From contig CALZBJ010000016.1 of the NCBI GenBank assembly GCA_945619025.1, positions 1-40,731 of the forward strand: a DNA stretch of 40,731 bases, written 5' to 3'. Made by a program: the position numbers and the translations under genes. The DNA is from CALZBJ01 sp945619025 (GTDB lineage: Bacteria > Pseudomonadota > Gammaproteobacteria > Cardiobacteriales > Wohlfahrtiimonadaceae). Below are positions 1 to 7,509 of this stretch, piece after piece. Numbering within the stretch: position 1 is the stretch's first letter; every line of letters begins with the position of its first letter. Under the pieces are notes generated by a model. The model had not been told where the DNA came from. It saw nothing but the letters and a program-made list of their open reading frames with translations, and made no database searches.

Positions 1-7
1 TGCAAGG

Positions 8-23
8 CACTCACTCACTCACT
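8..23. repeat. CACT x4 short tandem repeat
   Basis: Four perfect copies of the tetranucleotide CACT lie about 90 bases upstream of the first gene start. A repeat this short can slip during replication, but four copies is close to chance level and the region to its left is outside the window. Confidence 0.5.
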
Positions 24-110
24 GGCTTGATTACACAAAATCTGCTATATACTTCGTTTAGAGGGCTTTACTCTATCTGCCGCAAAATAGGGCGTATTAT
101 AAGGAGAAAT

Positions 111-788
111 ATGGCTAAAAAACCGCAAGCACGGCACTCAATTTTTGAATTTGCAAAGCAGTTATTGTTTCTTTTCCCGATTATCGCCTATCCGCTCTAC
201 GCCTTTGTCACGCTGACGGTGGAGAGCTATTACGATTCGCTCGCCCTTCCATATCGCGCACTCGAAGAGGGGCTTTATTATCAGCTCTATCAAGCGACCG
301 ACATCTATCTCAATCTCTCAGCGCTGTTATTGCCGCTGATTATTTTGGGTGGATTATTTCTCTTTTCGCTCCTTCATCTTCTATTTGCGCCGTGGGCGAA
401 ATTTTTAAGCGATAGACTCAATGATTCATCGTGGGCGAATTTTTTTAGCAAAAAAGAACCCGATTCGCAGGAATTTTTCGCGAGTCACTTTCATAAGGTG
501 ACGCATTTTCTCTATTTTATGGTGTTGATTTCCATTGTAGCGATGTGTTTATCGATCGCCGGCGTTCGCATCGGGAAATTTAGCGCGGCGCAAACGCTCG
601 ACCATATCTATAAAAAAGATGCGCAATATTACGCAGAACTCGTTTATCTTACTACAATGGACCGGGAAGTTTATCTGATGGGATGCGGTTCGCTTCGTTG
701 TGTGGGACTTGAACGATTATCGGAAAATGAGGTGCGCAGTGTGGTCTTTGAGAACACCGATTATTACCGAATTTTACAAAAAAATTAA
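111..788 (+). CDS. Membrane protein of unknown function (225 aa)
   Basis: I do not recognise this protein. The ATG at 111 is chosen because it is preceded by AAGGAG at 101-106; the open frame extends upstream to 27 but without a ribosome-binding site. The protein has a basic N-terminus (MAKKPQARHS), then three hydrophobic stretches at roughly residues 18-38, 70-90 and 135-155, separated by polar segments. A charged C-terminal part of about 70 residues has two cysteines in a GCGSLRCVG context, perhaps a small disulfide or metal-binding turn. It is probably an inner-membrane protein. It stands before the glycerate kinase gene with a 130-base gap and no obvious terminator, so the two could share a transcript, but nothing links their functions. 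Confidence 0.6.
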   Translation: MAKKPQARHSIFEFAKQLLFLFPIIAYPLYAFVTLTVESYYDSLALPYRALEEGLYYQLYQATDIYLNLSALLLPLIILGGLFLFSLLHLLFAPWAKFLSDRLNDSSWANFFSKKEPDSQEFFASHFHKVTHFLYFMVLISIVAMCLSIAGVRIGKFSAAQTLDHIYKKDAQYYAELVYLTTMDREVYLMGCGSLRCVGLERLSENEVRSVVFENTDYYRILQKN

Positions 789-918
789 ACGCATCATCGA
801 TAAACTGATTAAAATAAGAGAATAAAATCCCATCGTCGCTTGAGCATCATCAAAGCCGATCGGGAGAAAACGAAATAATGTCAGTGTACCAATTCACCAA
901 TTTTAAGGGGACGAATTA

Positions 919-2082
919 ATGAAACAAGATAAAGTATCCATCGTCATTGCACCCGATGCCTTCAAAGAATCCCTCACCGCTGATGAAGCGGCAACGGCGA
1001 TTGCAGAAGGATTTAAGCGTGTATTACCCGAAGCAGATTACCATCTTGCAGCGGTATCGGACGGGGGCGAAGGGCTCATCGAAACGATGCTCTTTGCAAA
1101 AGAAGGGTCGCGCATTAAAGCGAGTGCACACGATCCGATCGGGCGTAAAATTGAGAGTGAATTTGGTTGGGTGGATTCAGAACAGCTCGCGATCATTGAA
1201 ATCGCAAAAGTGAGCGGCATTGAGTTAATCTCTCCCTTTGATCGCAATCCCCTTCATACCACAAGTTTTGGTACGGGCGAGCTTATTTTAGCGGCGCTCG
1301 ATCACGGGGCGAAGAAGATTTTAATCGGTCTTGGCGGCAGTGCCACAAATGATGGCGGCGTCGGGATGCTTCAAGCGCTTGGCGTGCAGTTTTTCGATCA
1401 TAATGGCAATCCATTAGGGCAAGGCGGGCGCGCACTGTTAGAGCTTGCAGAGATTGATCTTTCGAAACTCGATCCTCGTCTTTTCAATGTAGAAATGGAA
1501 GTGGCGTGCGACGTTAAAAACCCGCTCACGGGTACCAATGGCGCGTCGGTAGTCTTTGGACCGCAAAAAGGGGCAACTCCACAAATGGTGGGCATGCTCG
1601 ATCGGGCGCTTGGGCAACTTGCCGATGTGGTGAAACATGATATGGGCAAAGAGATCGATAACATTCAAGGCGCGGGGGCTGCGGGCGGTATGGGCGCGGC
1701 GCTCATGGGCTTTTTAGATGCAAAACTTCATTCTGGAATTGAGCTTGTGATTGAGCACTTAAATCTGCGCAATCATATTAAATCGGCCGATCTTGTGATT
1801 ACCGGCGAAGGTCAGCTCGATGAGCAAACCCTGTTCGGTAAAACGCCGATCGGTGTGGCGGAATGTGCAAAAGAGTATGGCGTGCCAGTAATTGGCGTTG
1901 CGGGCGCATTAGGCGCAAATTCTGAAAAGCTGCTTGAAGCCGGGTTTAATGCGATTTTTAGCTGCTCACCTGGAGTAATTACGCTTGATGATGCGCTTAA
2001 AAATGGTGGTGAAAACCTCACAGCACTCAGCGAAAATATTGCCCGTTTGATTGCCTTTAATTTACCGAAAGCGACGCATTAA
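919..2082 (+). CDS. Glycerate kinase, GlxK/GarK family
   Basis: The product would phosphorylate D-glycerate with ATP, feeding glyoxylate- or aldarate-derived carbon into glycolysis. The N-terminus (IAPDAFKESLTADEAATAI) and the SDGGEG motif near residue 48 are hallmarks of the GlxK/GarK (PF02595) family. The glycine-rich GLGGSATNDGGVGM segment at about residues 137-150 and the ITGEGQLDEQT segment at about 294-304 are also conserved. At 387 aa it matches the usual 380 aa. An AAGGGGACG ribosome-binding site precedes the ATG. No glyoxylate carboligase, tartronate semialdehyde reductase or aldarate gene is in the window, so the source of glycerate is unknown. GlxK and GarK cannot be told apart by eye. 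The gene converges on the aldehyde dehydrogenase gene and they share the terminator at 2132-2180. Confidence 0.93.
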   Translation: MKQDKVSIVIAPDAFKESLTADEAATAIAEGFKRVLPEADYHLAAVSDGGEGLIETMLFAKEGSRIKASAHDPIGRKIESEFGWVDSEQLAIIEIAKVSGIELISPFDRNPLHTTSFGTGELILAALDHGAKKILIGLGGSATNDGGVGMLQALGVQFFDHNGNPLGQGGRALLELAEIDLSKLDPRLFNVEMEVACDVKNPLTGTNGASVVFGPQKGATPQMVGMLDRALGQLADVVKHDMGKEIDNIQGAGAAGGMGAALMGFLDAKLHSGIELVIEHLNLRNHIKSADLVITGEGQLDEQTLFGKTPIGVAECAKEYGVPVIGVAGALGANSEKLLEAGFNAIFSCSPGVITLDDALKNGGENLTALSENIARLIAFNLPKATH

Positions 2083-2131
2083 ACGGCGTTAAGCGACAAA
2101 TCAATAAATCCATAAATTAATTAAGCGATAC

Positions 2132-2180
2132 AAAAACGCTCGGAGAGATCTTCATTAAAGGTCTCCCGAGCGTTTTTTAT
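2132..2180. terminator. Bidirectional rho-independent terminator
   Basis: AACGCTCGG-AGAGATC pairs with GTCTCCCGAGCGTT across a short A/T-rich loop, flanked by an A-run on the left and a T-run on the right. It can therefore end both the glycerate kinase transcript and the opposing aldehyde dehydrogenase transcript. It is nearly identical to the hairpin at 7413-7463. Confidence 0.88.
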
Positions 2181-2200
2181 AGGGCGATTGTAAGTGTGAA

Positions 2201-3694
2201 TTAGTGGGCGATACAGACGGTTTTGGTTTCAGTAAAGTTTTCCACCGCGGTTTTACCAAATTCACGGCCAATGCCTGACTGTTTTACCCCACCAAAGGGC
2301 ATCGCCGGATCGAGCGGAACGTGTGAATTGACCCATACAGTGCCCGCTTCAATCTTGCGGGTGAGATCCATCGTATGTTTTAAATTGTTAGTCCAAAGAC
2401 TTGCGGCAAGCCCATAATCGGTATTGTTCGCGTAGTTGATCACCTCGTTAATATCATAAAACGAGACAAGCGCGATCACCGGGCCAAAGATCTCTTCGTT
2501 TAAAATACGGCTGGTGACTTGCAGATTGGTAATGACCGCCGGTGGCACATAAAACCCTTCGGTCAGATGGGAAATATCAGGGCAGAGAATTGACGCGCCT
2601 TCCGCTTGTGCAATCGAGAAGTAGTTTAAAATCTGCTCTTGCTGACGTTTCGAAACAACCGGCTGAATTTGCGCACTCTCATCAAGGCCATCGCCCACTT
2701 TAATATTGAGTAAAATATCTTGAAGTTTGCGCTGTACTTTTTCGTAAATTTTTTGATGCACATAGATCCGCGAGGCCGCCGCACAGACCTGTCCTGAGTT
2801 TAAGAACGCGCCCATCATAATGCCATTAACGGCGACATCGACATCCACATCATCCATAATGATCATCGGGTTTTTCCCGCCAAGCTCTAAGGAGAAATGG
2901 GCCATATGGTCGATCGCGGCTTTCCCCACTTTTTTACCCACAGCGGTCGATCCGGTGAAGGTCACTTTACGAATTAGCGGATGCTCAACGAGCGCTTGGC
3001 CAATACTACCATCAGCGCCTACTAATACGTTAAATACGCCGGCCGGAACGCCTGCTTCGAGTGCAAGTTTTGCAAGATAGAGCGCGGTAAGCGGCGTCTC
3101 TTCAGAGGGTTTTAAGACAACTGAACAGCCCGCCGCTAGAGCGGGAATGGTTTTCCACGCGGCAATGGAGAGCGGGAAGTTCCAAGGGGCAATTGCGGCC
3201 ACAACGCCGATCGGCTCTTTGAGTGTGTAGGCGGTAAAATTGGCATTATCCGGCGTTGCAATGGAGACATCGATCGTTTCGCCGGTAATTTTTGTGGTCC
3301 AACCGGCAATATAACGGATATATTCCGCGGTACTTTTCACTTCCACCGCGCGTGAAATATGGATCGATTTTCCTTGATTGAGGGTTTCCAGTTGTGCAAG
3401 CGTCTCTTCGTGTTCAAGGAGGAGTTCTGAGAGGCGATATAAAATGCGTTCACGATCGGCCGGACGCATATCAGCCCAGCGCCGGTCGGTAAAGGCTTGG
3501 TGCGCATTTTGAACGGCGCGCTCCATATCATCGACAGAGCACTTATTGACGTTTGCTAACACATTGCCCGTGGCGGGATTGTAGAGCGCATGAGGCGTGG
3601 CATTCGGCGTTTGCTCTTCCGCTCCATTGATAAAGTTGCCGTGTTGCACGGATAAAAATTCGGTTACGCTCGGTAATATGGTGATTTTACTCAT
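2201..3694 (-). CDS. feaB: NAD-dependent aldehyde dehydrogenase, FeaB-like (phenylacetaldehyde dehydrogenase type)
   Basis: This ALDH-superfamily enzyme should oxidise an aldehyde made by amine oxidation to the acid, using NAD+. Seen in the sequence: PWNF (oxyanion Asn about 172), KPSE (cofactor Lys about 195), FTGST, LELGGKNP (general base Glu about 270) and NSGQVC (catalytic Cys about 304). The end (HVPLDPAMPFGGVKQSGIGREFG, then ETKTVC) and the LETLNQGKSI segment recall E. coli FeaB more than the betaine- or gamma-aminobutyraldehyde enzymes. I place the start at the ATG at 3694, 5 bases after AGGGAG, giving 497 aa; a GTG at 3700 is less well spaced. It is the last gene of a leftward group with a cupin and an FAD amine oxidoreductase, which supports amine catabolism. 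The exact substrate is inferred, so the symbol is provisional. Confidence 0.85.
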   Translation of the reverse strand: MSKITILPSVTEFLSVQHGNFINGAEEQTPNATPHALYNPATGNVLANVNKCSVDDMERAVQNAHQAFTDRRWADMRPADRERILYRLSELLLEHEETLAQLETLNQGKSIHISRAVEVKSTAEYIRYIAGWTTKITGETIDVSIATPDNANFTAYTLKEPIGVVAAIAPWNFPLSIAAWKTIPALAAGCSVVLKPSEETPLTALYLAKLALEAGVPAGVFNVLVGADGSIGQALVEHPLIRKVTFTGSTAVGKKVGKAAIDHMAHFSLELGGKNPMIIMDDVDVDVAVNGIMMGAFLNSGQVCAAASRIYVHQKIYEKVQRKLQDILLNIKVGDGLDESAQIQPVVSKRQQEQILNYFSIAQAEGASILCPDISHLTEGFYVPPAVITNLQVTSRILNEEIFGPVIALVSFYDINEVINYANNTDYGLAASLWTNNLKHTMDLTRKIEAGTVWVNSHVPLDPAMPFGGVKQSGIGREFGKTAVENFTETKTVCIAH

Positions 3695-3751
3695 GGTCAC
3701 TCCCTGTTATTGTCGTTGTAATGATGGGGTTTAAGACGATAAATAATGGCT

Positions 3752-3798
3752 AAAAGCCTTGCACATCACGGGGATTATGATGGAGTTGCAAGGCCTTT
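3752..3798 (-). terminator. Intra-operon hairpin between cupin and aldehyde dehydrogenase genes
   Basis: AAAAGCCTTGCA at 3752-3763 pairs with TGCAAGGCCTTT at 3787-3798 with one mismatch, and an inner CATCA/TGATG pair (3764-3768 with 3778-3782) extends the stem. On the minus strand it is followed by TTTTA. It lies between genes expected to be co-transcribed, so it may be a partial terminator or an mRNA-processing stem that lowers dehydrogenase expression relative to the upstream genes. Confidence 0.55.
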
Positions 3799-3825
3799 AA
3801 CGCATGATGCTACTTTTTTAGCAGA

Positions 3826-4185
3826 TTAAACCGCTGAAAGATAGTGTTTGACGAAAAAGTCAGTTTCCACTTCCCATAAAAGGGTGGTGTCTTTTTCTAC
3901 AACCCAGCTATCGCCTTCATTTAATTCCCACGATTCGCCGGTCGCTTCGTTGGTGAGTTTGAGTTTTCCGGTGACGATGGTCGCTTGCTCGGTGAAGGGA
4001 TAGGTCATTCTAAAGGTCCCTTTGGTCACCGCAAAATAACCGCCATTGATCGGTACTTCTGGATTGCCCACGGTAAATTTACCGTAGATTTTGCATTCAC
4101 CTTCAACAATTTCAGAGCCTAAATCGGTGATGGTGCCCCAGCTATCGAGTTCATCGAGTTGTACATTTTTTTTAATTTTTAACAT
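3826..4185 (-). CDS. Small cupin-domain protein (DUF861/Cupin_3 type)
   Basis: A 119-residue single-domain cupin. The C-terminal half (EQATIVTGKLKLTNEATGE, then WELNEGDSWVVEKDTTLLWEV) is the beta-barrel pattern of the DUF861/Cupin_3 family, whose members include EutQ-like and ureidoglycine aminohydrolase-like domains and many small accessory proteins beside amine oxidoreductases and aldehyde dehydrogenases. The usual cupin metal histidines are not evident, so a structural or ligand-binding role is as likely as catalysis. The ATG at 4185 is chosen because AAGGAA lies 7-8 bases upstream; an upstream TTG at 4200 has no such site. It starts 45 bases after the oxidoreductase stop and is probably in the same operon. 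The function is not known. Confidence 0.8.
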   Translation of the reverse strand: MLKIKKNVQLDELDSWGTITDLGSEIVEGECKIYGKFTVGNPEVPINGGYFAVTKGTFRMTYPFTEQATIVTGKLKLTNEATGESWELNEGDSWVVEKDTTLLWEVETDFFVKHYLSAV

Positions 4186-4230
4186 AAAACATTCCTTCAA
4201 ATTGTAAAATTGTATGAATAAAATAATTAA

Positions 4231-5532
4231 TTAACGACGGCCATTAAAGTAGCCTGAGAGTTGATGGATGCATTTTGCACCGGTTAACAGGAAGGGGCGT
4301 AGGGCATCTTTCCCAATAATATTTTTATGATTAACTTGGGTGAAGAGCTCGTATCGATTCGATCCGCCTAAAATGCCTTCCGCTAAGATTTTGCAGACGA
4401 TGTGGCTGGGCGTGACCCCAAAGCCGGAATACCCTTGTGCGTAAAAGACATTCGGGTGATCGGGGAGCGAGCCAATTTGCGGGAAGAGATTGGCGCTACA
4501 GGCCATCGGTCCGCCCCATGCAAGATCGATTCTCACATCCTTTAAGTAGGGGAAAATATCGAGCATTAATTTACGATTAAACTCTTTTACATTTTTCGGA
4601 ATATGCTCAACCCAGCGCGTTGCACTTCCAAAGAGGAGGCGATTTTCATTGGTGACGCGATAATAATCGATCACCGGACGAATATCGCTATACGCGCCAC
4701 GAATAGGGCTAATGCGCTCAATCAATTCATCTGAAAGGGGTTCTGTCATCAGCTGAAAGGCGTAGGTATTGATGGTTTTTTTGTAGAGCGTCGGCTCTAA
4801 ACGATTTAAAAATCCATCGCAGGCCCAGAGGAGCTTTTTCGCGGTGATGGTGCCGTTTGGAGTGCGCACTTTAATCAGATCGCCATAGGTCACTTCAACC
4901 GCCGGGCTATATTCAAAAATTTTCGCCCCATAAGAGGTGAGCGCTTTTGCCTCGCCCAAAAGCAGATTTAATGAATGGACTTGTCCCGCGCCCATGTGAA
5001 CGAGCCCGCTTTGATAGGCATCTGAACCAATGACCGATTTCACCTCACTGCCGGAGACAAAGTAGATTTCGTTTTCGGTATCGACGGATTTAAACTCTTT
5101 TTCCCATTTTTTGAGGGTTTCAGTTTGACGGGAATTGAAGGCCATATAGGCATATCCATGGCGGAAATCGGCATCAATATCGTATTTTTTGATGCGCTCT
5201 TGGATGATTTTAGCGCCCTGATCGCTCAGCTCAAAGATGGTTTGAAGTCCCGCATCGCCCACATCTTTACGAATCGCTTCGATATCATGCCCAATGCCGG
5301 CCATAATCTGTCCACCATTTCGGCCCGTACCGCCAAATCCAAGATGGCGCGCCTCAAGAAGGGCAATATCGGTGATGCCATTTTCAGCGAGTTCAAGGGC
5401 GGTATTGACGCCAGAAAATCCCCCGCCGATCACCACAACGTCCACATCAATATCCGCCTCAAGCGGTGGGAAATTGAGAAAATATTTTTTCGTCGCGGTG
5501 TAATAGGTAGCGGTATCGATCTCTTCAATCAT
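4231..5532 (-). CDS. FAD-dependent amine oxidoreductase, PuuB/DadA-like
   Basis: A DAO-family (PF01266) flavoprotein of 433 aa, the length of E. coli PuuB (gamma-glutamylputrescine oxidase). The dinucleotide-binding motif VVIGGGFSGVNTALELAENG lies near residues 33-52, followed by GGTGRNGGQ, which is typical of the PuuB group. The C-terminal flavin-contact segment FYAQGYSGFGVTPSH is present. It should oxidise a primary or secondary amine to an aldehyde, with electrons going to oxygen or the respiratory chain. AGGAGG precedes the ATG by 8 bases. It is first in the leftward group (oxidoreductase, cupin, aldehyde dehydrogenase) and divergent from an amine/amino-acid permease. No gamma-glutamylputrescine synthetase (PuuA) or hydrolase (PuuD) is nearby, so the substrate may be an unmodified amine. 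The family is secure, the substrate is not. Confidence 0.85.
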   Translation of the reverse strand: MIEEIDTATYYTATKKYFLNFPPLEADIDVDVVVIGGGFSGVNTALELAENGITDIALLEARHLGFGGTGRNGGQIMAGIGHDIEAIRKDVGDAGLQTIFELSDQGAKIIQERIKKYDIDADFRHGYAYMAFNSRQTETLKKWEKEFKSVDTENEIYFVSGSEVKSVIGSDAYQSGLVHMGAGQVHSLNLLLGEAKALTSYGAKIFEYSPAVEVTYGDLIKVRTPNGTITAKKLLWACDGFLNRLEPTLYKKTINTYAFQLMTEPLSDELIERISPIRGAYSDIRPVIDYYRVTNENRLLFGSATRWVEHIPKNVKEFNRKLMLDIFPYLKDVRIDLAWGGPMACSANLFPQIGSLPDHPNVFYAQGYSGFGVTPSHIVCKILAEGILGGSNRYELFTQVNHKNIIGKDALRPFLLTGAKCIHQLSGYFNGRR

Positions 5533-5921
5533 TTCATATCCTCCTAGAGTGATATTTATATTGTTATTATTTTGTAATTTTTGATTAAAATTTGATTGAA
5601 TCTACATCTTGTTATCAAGTCCATGCAATATACTGTCTTTCATGCAAATAACACTTGACAACGACTCATGAATATTAAAATATCACTAACATATTCGTAA
5701 ATCAAAAGAAAAGATCGCTTTTCCCATAAATGAGCTCTGTTTGGAAAAGAGTGCCTACTAATAAATGGCGAGGAAAGGCTGATAATGACGGGATTACGAA
5801 GCATTTAGCTTGAGATAACAACAATAATAATTTCATCAAGCGCGTTAAATCATCCTTAACAGATCCTAAAAATGATAAAAACCGGATCGATTGCGCTTGA
5901 TTTTGACAAGGAGAAAGCACT
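5533..5921. promoter_or_regulatory. 389-base divergent control region between amine oxidoreductase and permease
   Basis: This A/T-rich gap separates the divergent oxidoreductase and permease genes and must hold promoters for both. Visible elements are a TTGACA at 5655-5660 with only a weak -10 downstream, a TATACT at 5629-5634, a CTTG-N4-CAAG dyad at 5608-5619, and the direct repeat CATGCAA at 5622-5628 and 5641-5647 (19 bases start to start). No protein gene is convincing here. An activator or repressor binding the repeats would explain joint control of transport and catabolism, but no regulator gene is in the window. Confidence 0.45.
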
Positions 5922-7358
5922 ATGGAAACCAGCAGTTCCACCTATAAAAAGCAGACGTTAGGCCTTGCGTCGCTCATCTTTTTCGTGGTTGCCGCCGCTT
6001 CCCCATTAACGGGGTTAGTGGGCGCAATGCCAATTGCGATTTTAGAAGGAAATGGCGCCGGAATATCGGGAATTTACATCATTTCTGGGCTGATTTTATT
6101 GATCTTTTCCGTCGGTTTTATTGCCATGAGCCGCTACATTAAAAATGCCGGAGCGTTCTATTCCTATATCTCCGCCGGCATGGGGATAAAAATGGGGGTG
6201 ACCGGGCTTGCGCTCGCGATCTTATCCTATGTTTCGATCCAGATTGCGATTGCGGCAATCTTCGGATTATTTACCCAGATTTTCTTTCAGGAATATTTGG
6301 GATTTAATCTGCCTTGGTGGGTCTATACGGTCTTGATGTTCGGCGTTGTGTGCTGGCTTGGGATCGCTAAAATTGAGATCGGCAGCCGCGTGCTGGGGAT
6401 TTTAATGCTTTTAGAGGTGGGCATTGCGGTTCTGATTGCGGCGATTGTGGTGGTAAAGCAGGGCTCGGTGGGCGCGCTGGATCTAAAACCCTTTACCCCG
6501 AGCGTGGTATTTAATGGCAACGTGGGAATGGCGCTGGTCTTTACGGTAGCGGCCTTTATCGGCTTTGAAGCGACGGCGATCTATGCGGAAGAGTGCCGTG
6601 ATCCTGAGCGAAATGTCCCAATTGCGACGGTGATTGCAGCGCTGATTATTATGGGGTTCTTTGCCTTTTGTAGCTGGGGAATGATTCAGGCGTATGGCTC
6701 GGATCATGTCCAAAAAGTGGTGGCGGATAATCCTGAACTCTTTGTCTTTAATATCGCAGAATCGGTGCTTGGGGGCTGGTCGGTTATTTTGATCAATATC
6801 CTCTTAATTACCAGTCTCTTTGCGGCGACTCAATCGTTTCATAATAATATTTCCCGCTATTTTTATGTGATGGCCCGCGATGGGATTTTCCTCCCGAAGC
6901 TCGCAAAATTGCATCCAACCAAAGATACGCCCTATATTTCGAGCATTTGCCAAACGATCTTTATGATCAGTTTAACGGTGATTCTCGCGCTCTTAGGGCA
7001 AGATCCGCTCATCGATATTTTCACTTGGGGATCGGCGATTACGACGATGTCGATTCTATTGTTAGAGATCTTAGTGTCGATCTCGGTGATTTTATATTTC
7101 CGCCGTCGCAGTGAGCTCAATATTCCCCATTGGAAAACCCGTTATGCGCCATTTTTAGCGGCAATTTTAATGAGCGTTGTGCTCTATTTAGTGACGATGA
7201 ATCTCGATATTTTAAGCGGAATTAAAACTAAAGTGATCTATCTCGTGCCGATTTTAGTCTTTGGTTCTGCCATTGCGGGCTATCTCTATGCGGTGATTTT
7301 GATCCGCTTTTTCCCAAGTGGGATGAGTAAGCTCAATCGCGTTGTCGAAGAGGCGTAA
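5922..7358 (+). CDS. APC-superfamily amino acid/amine permease
   Basis: A 478-residue inner-membrane transporter with about 12 hydrophobic segments. The first segment (SLIFFVVAAASPLTGLVGAMP) and the glycine-rich GAFYSYISAGMG stretch near residues 85-96 are typical of the APC superfamily. The segment AFIGFEATAIYAEECRDPERNVPIA at about 212-236 is the conserved TM6 and following loop of amino acid/amine permeases. AAGGAG stands 9 bases before the ATG. The gene is divergent from the amine oxidoreductase operon and is followed by the terminator at 7413-7463, so it is probably the uptake system for the amine that the leftward genes oxidise. The substrate could be an aromatic amine such as phenethylamine or tyramine, a polyamine, or an amino acid. 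Confidence 0.88.
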   Translation: METSSSTYKKQTLGLASLIFFVVAAASPLTGLVGAMPIAILEGNGAGISGIYIISGLILLIFSVGFIAMSRYIKNAGAFYSYISAGMGIKMGVTGLALAILSYVSIQIAIAAIFGLFTQIFFQEYLGFNLPWWVYTVLMFGVVCWLGIAKIEIGSRVLGILMLLEVGIAVLIAAIVVVKQGSVGALDLKPFTPSVVFNGNVGMALVFTVAAFIGFEATAIYAEECRDPERNVPIATVIAALIIMGFFAFCSWGMIQAYGSDHVQKVVADNPELFVFNIAESVLGGWSVILINILLITSLFAATQSFHNNISRYFYVMARDGIFLPKLAKLHPTKDTPYISSICQTIFMISLTVILALLGQDPLIDIFTWGSAITTMSILLLEILVSISVILYFRRRSELNIPHWKTRYAPFLAAILMSVVLYLVTMNLDILSGIKTKVIYLVPILVFGSAIAGYLYAVILIRFFPSGMSKLNRVVEEA

Positions 7359-7412
7359 TTGGCCTTAATCGCTTAATAGCTAGGCGGATATCACACTCAC
7401 GATACAAAGATA

Positions 7413-7463
7413 GAAAAACGCTCGGTGAGATCGTTATATAAAAGATCTCCCGAGCGTTTTTTA
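7413..7463. terminator. Bidirectional terminator, near-copy of the 2132-2180 hairpin
   Basis: AACGCTCGGTGAGATC pairs with GATCTCCCGAGCGTT, flanked by A5 and T6 runs. It lies between the convergent permease and panC genes and can serve both. Arms and flanks closely match the terminator at 2132-2180, including a nearby CGATACAAA in front of both. Confidence 0.9.
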
Positions 7464-7509
7464 TGCCTTAATAATAGATGGGCATGATGGGCGTAGAAGG
7501 ATCTACATC

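Noticed and set aside
5125..5547. A 140-codon open frame on the plus strand over the start of the amine oxidoreductase gene
   Set aside because: It mirrors the codons of the real gene on the other strand, has no ribosome-binding site and no family features; the minus-strand frame shows a full flavoprotein.
5702..5941. A 79-codon minus-strand frame in the amine control region
   Set aside because: It overlaps the permease start and ribosome-binding site, has no ribosome-binding site of its own and no protein-like features.
2201..7358. A transposon carrying the amine module
   Set aside because: No transposase, integrase, terminal inverted repeat or target duplication is visible; the matching hairpins are terminators.
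2132..7463. AACGCTCGG as a DNA uptake sequence
   Set aside because: Uptake sequences should recur every few kilobases. I noticed the extended motif only in the two terminators; shorter ACGCTCGG matches, for example near 3667 and 12205, lie in coding sequence and lack common flanks. I did not count exhaustively.
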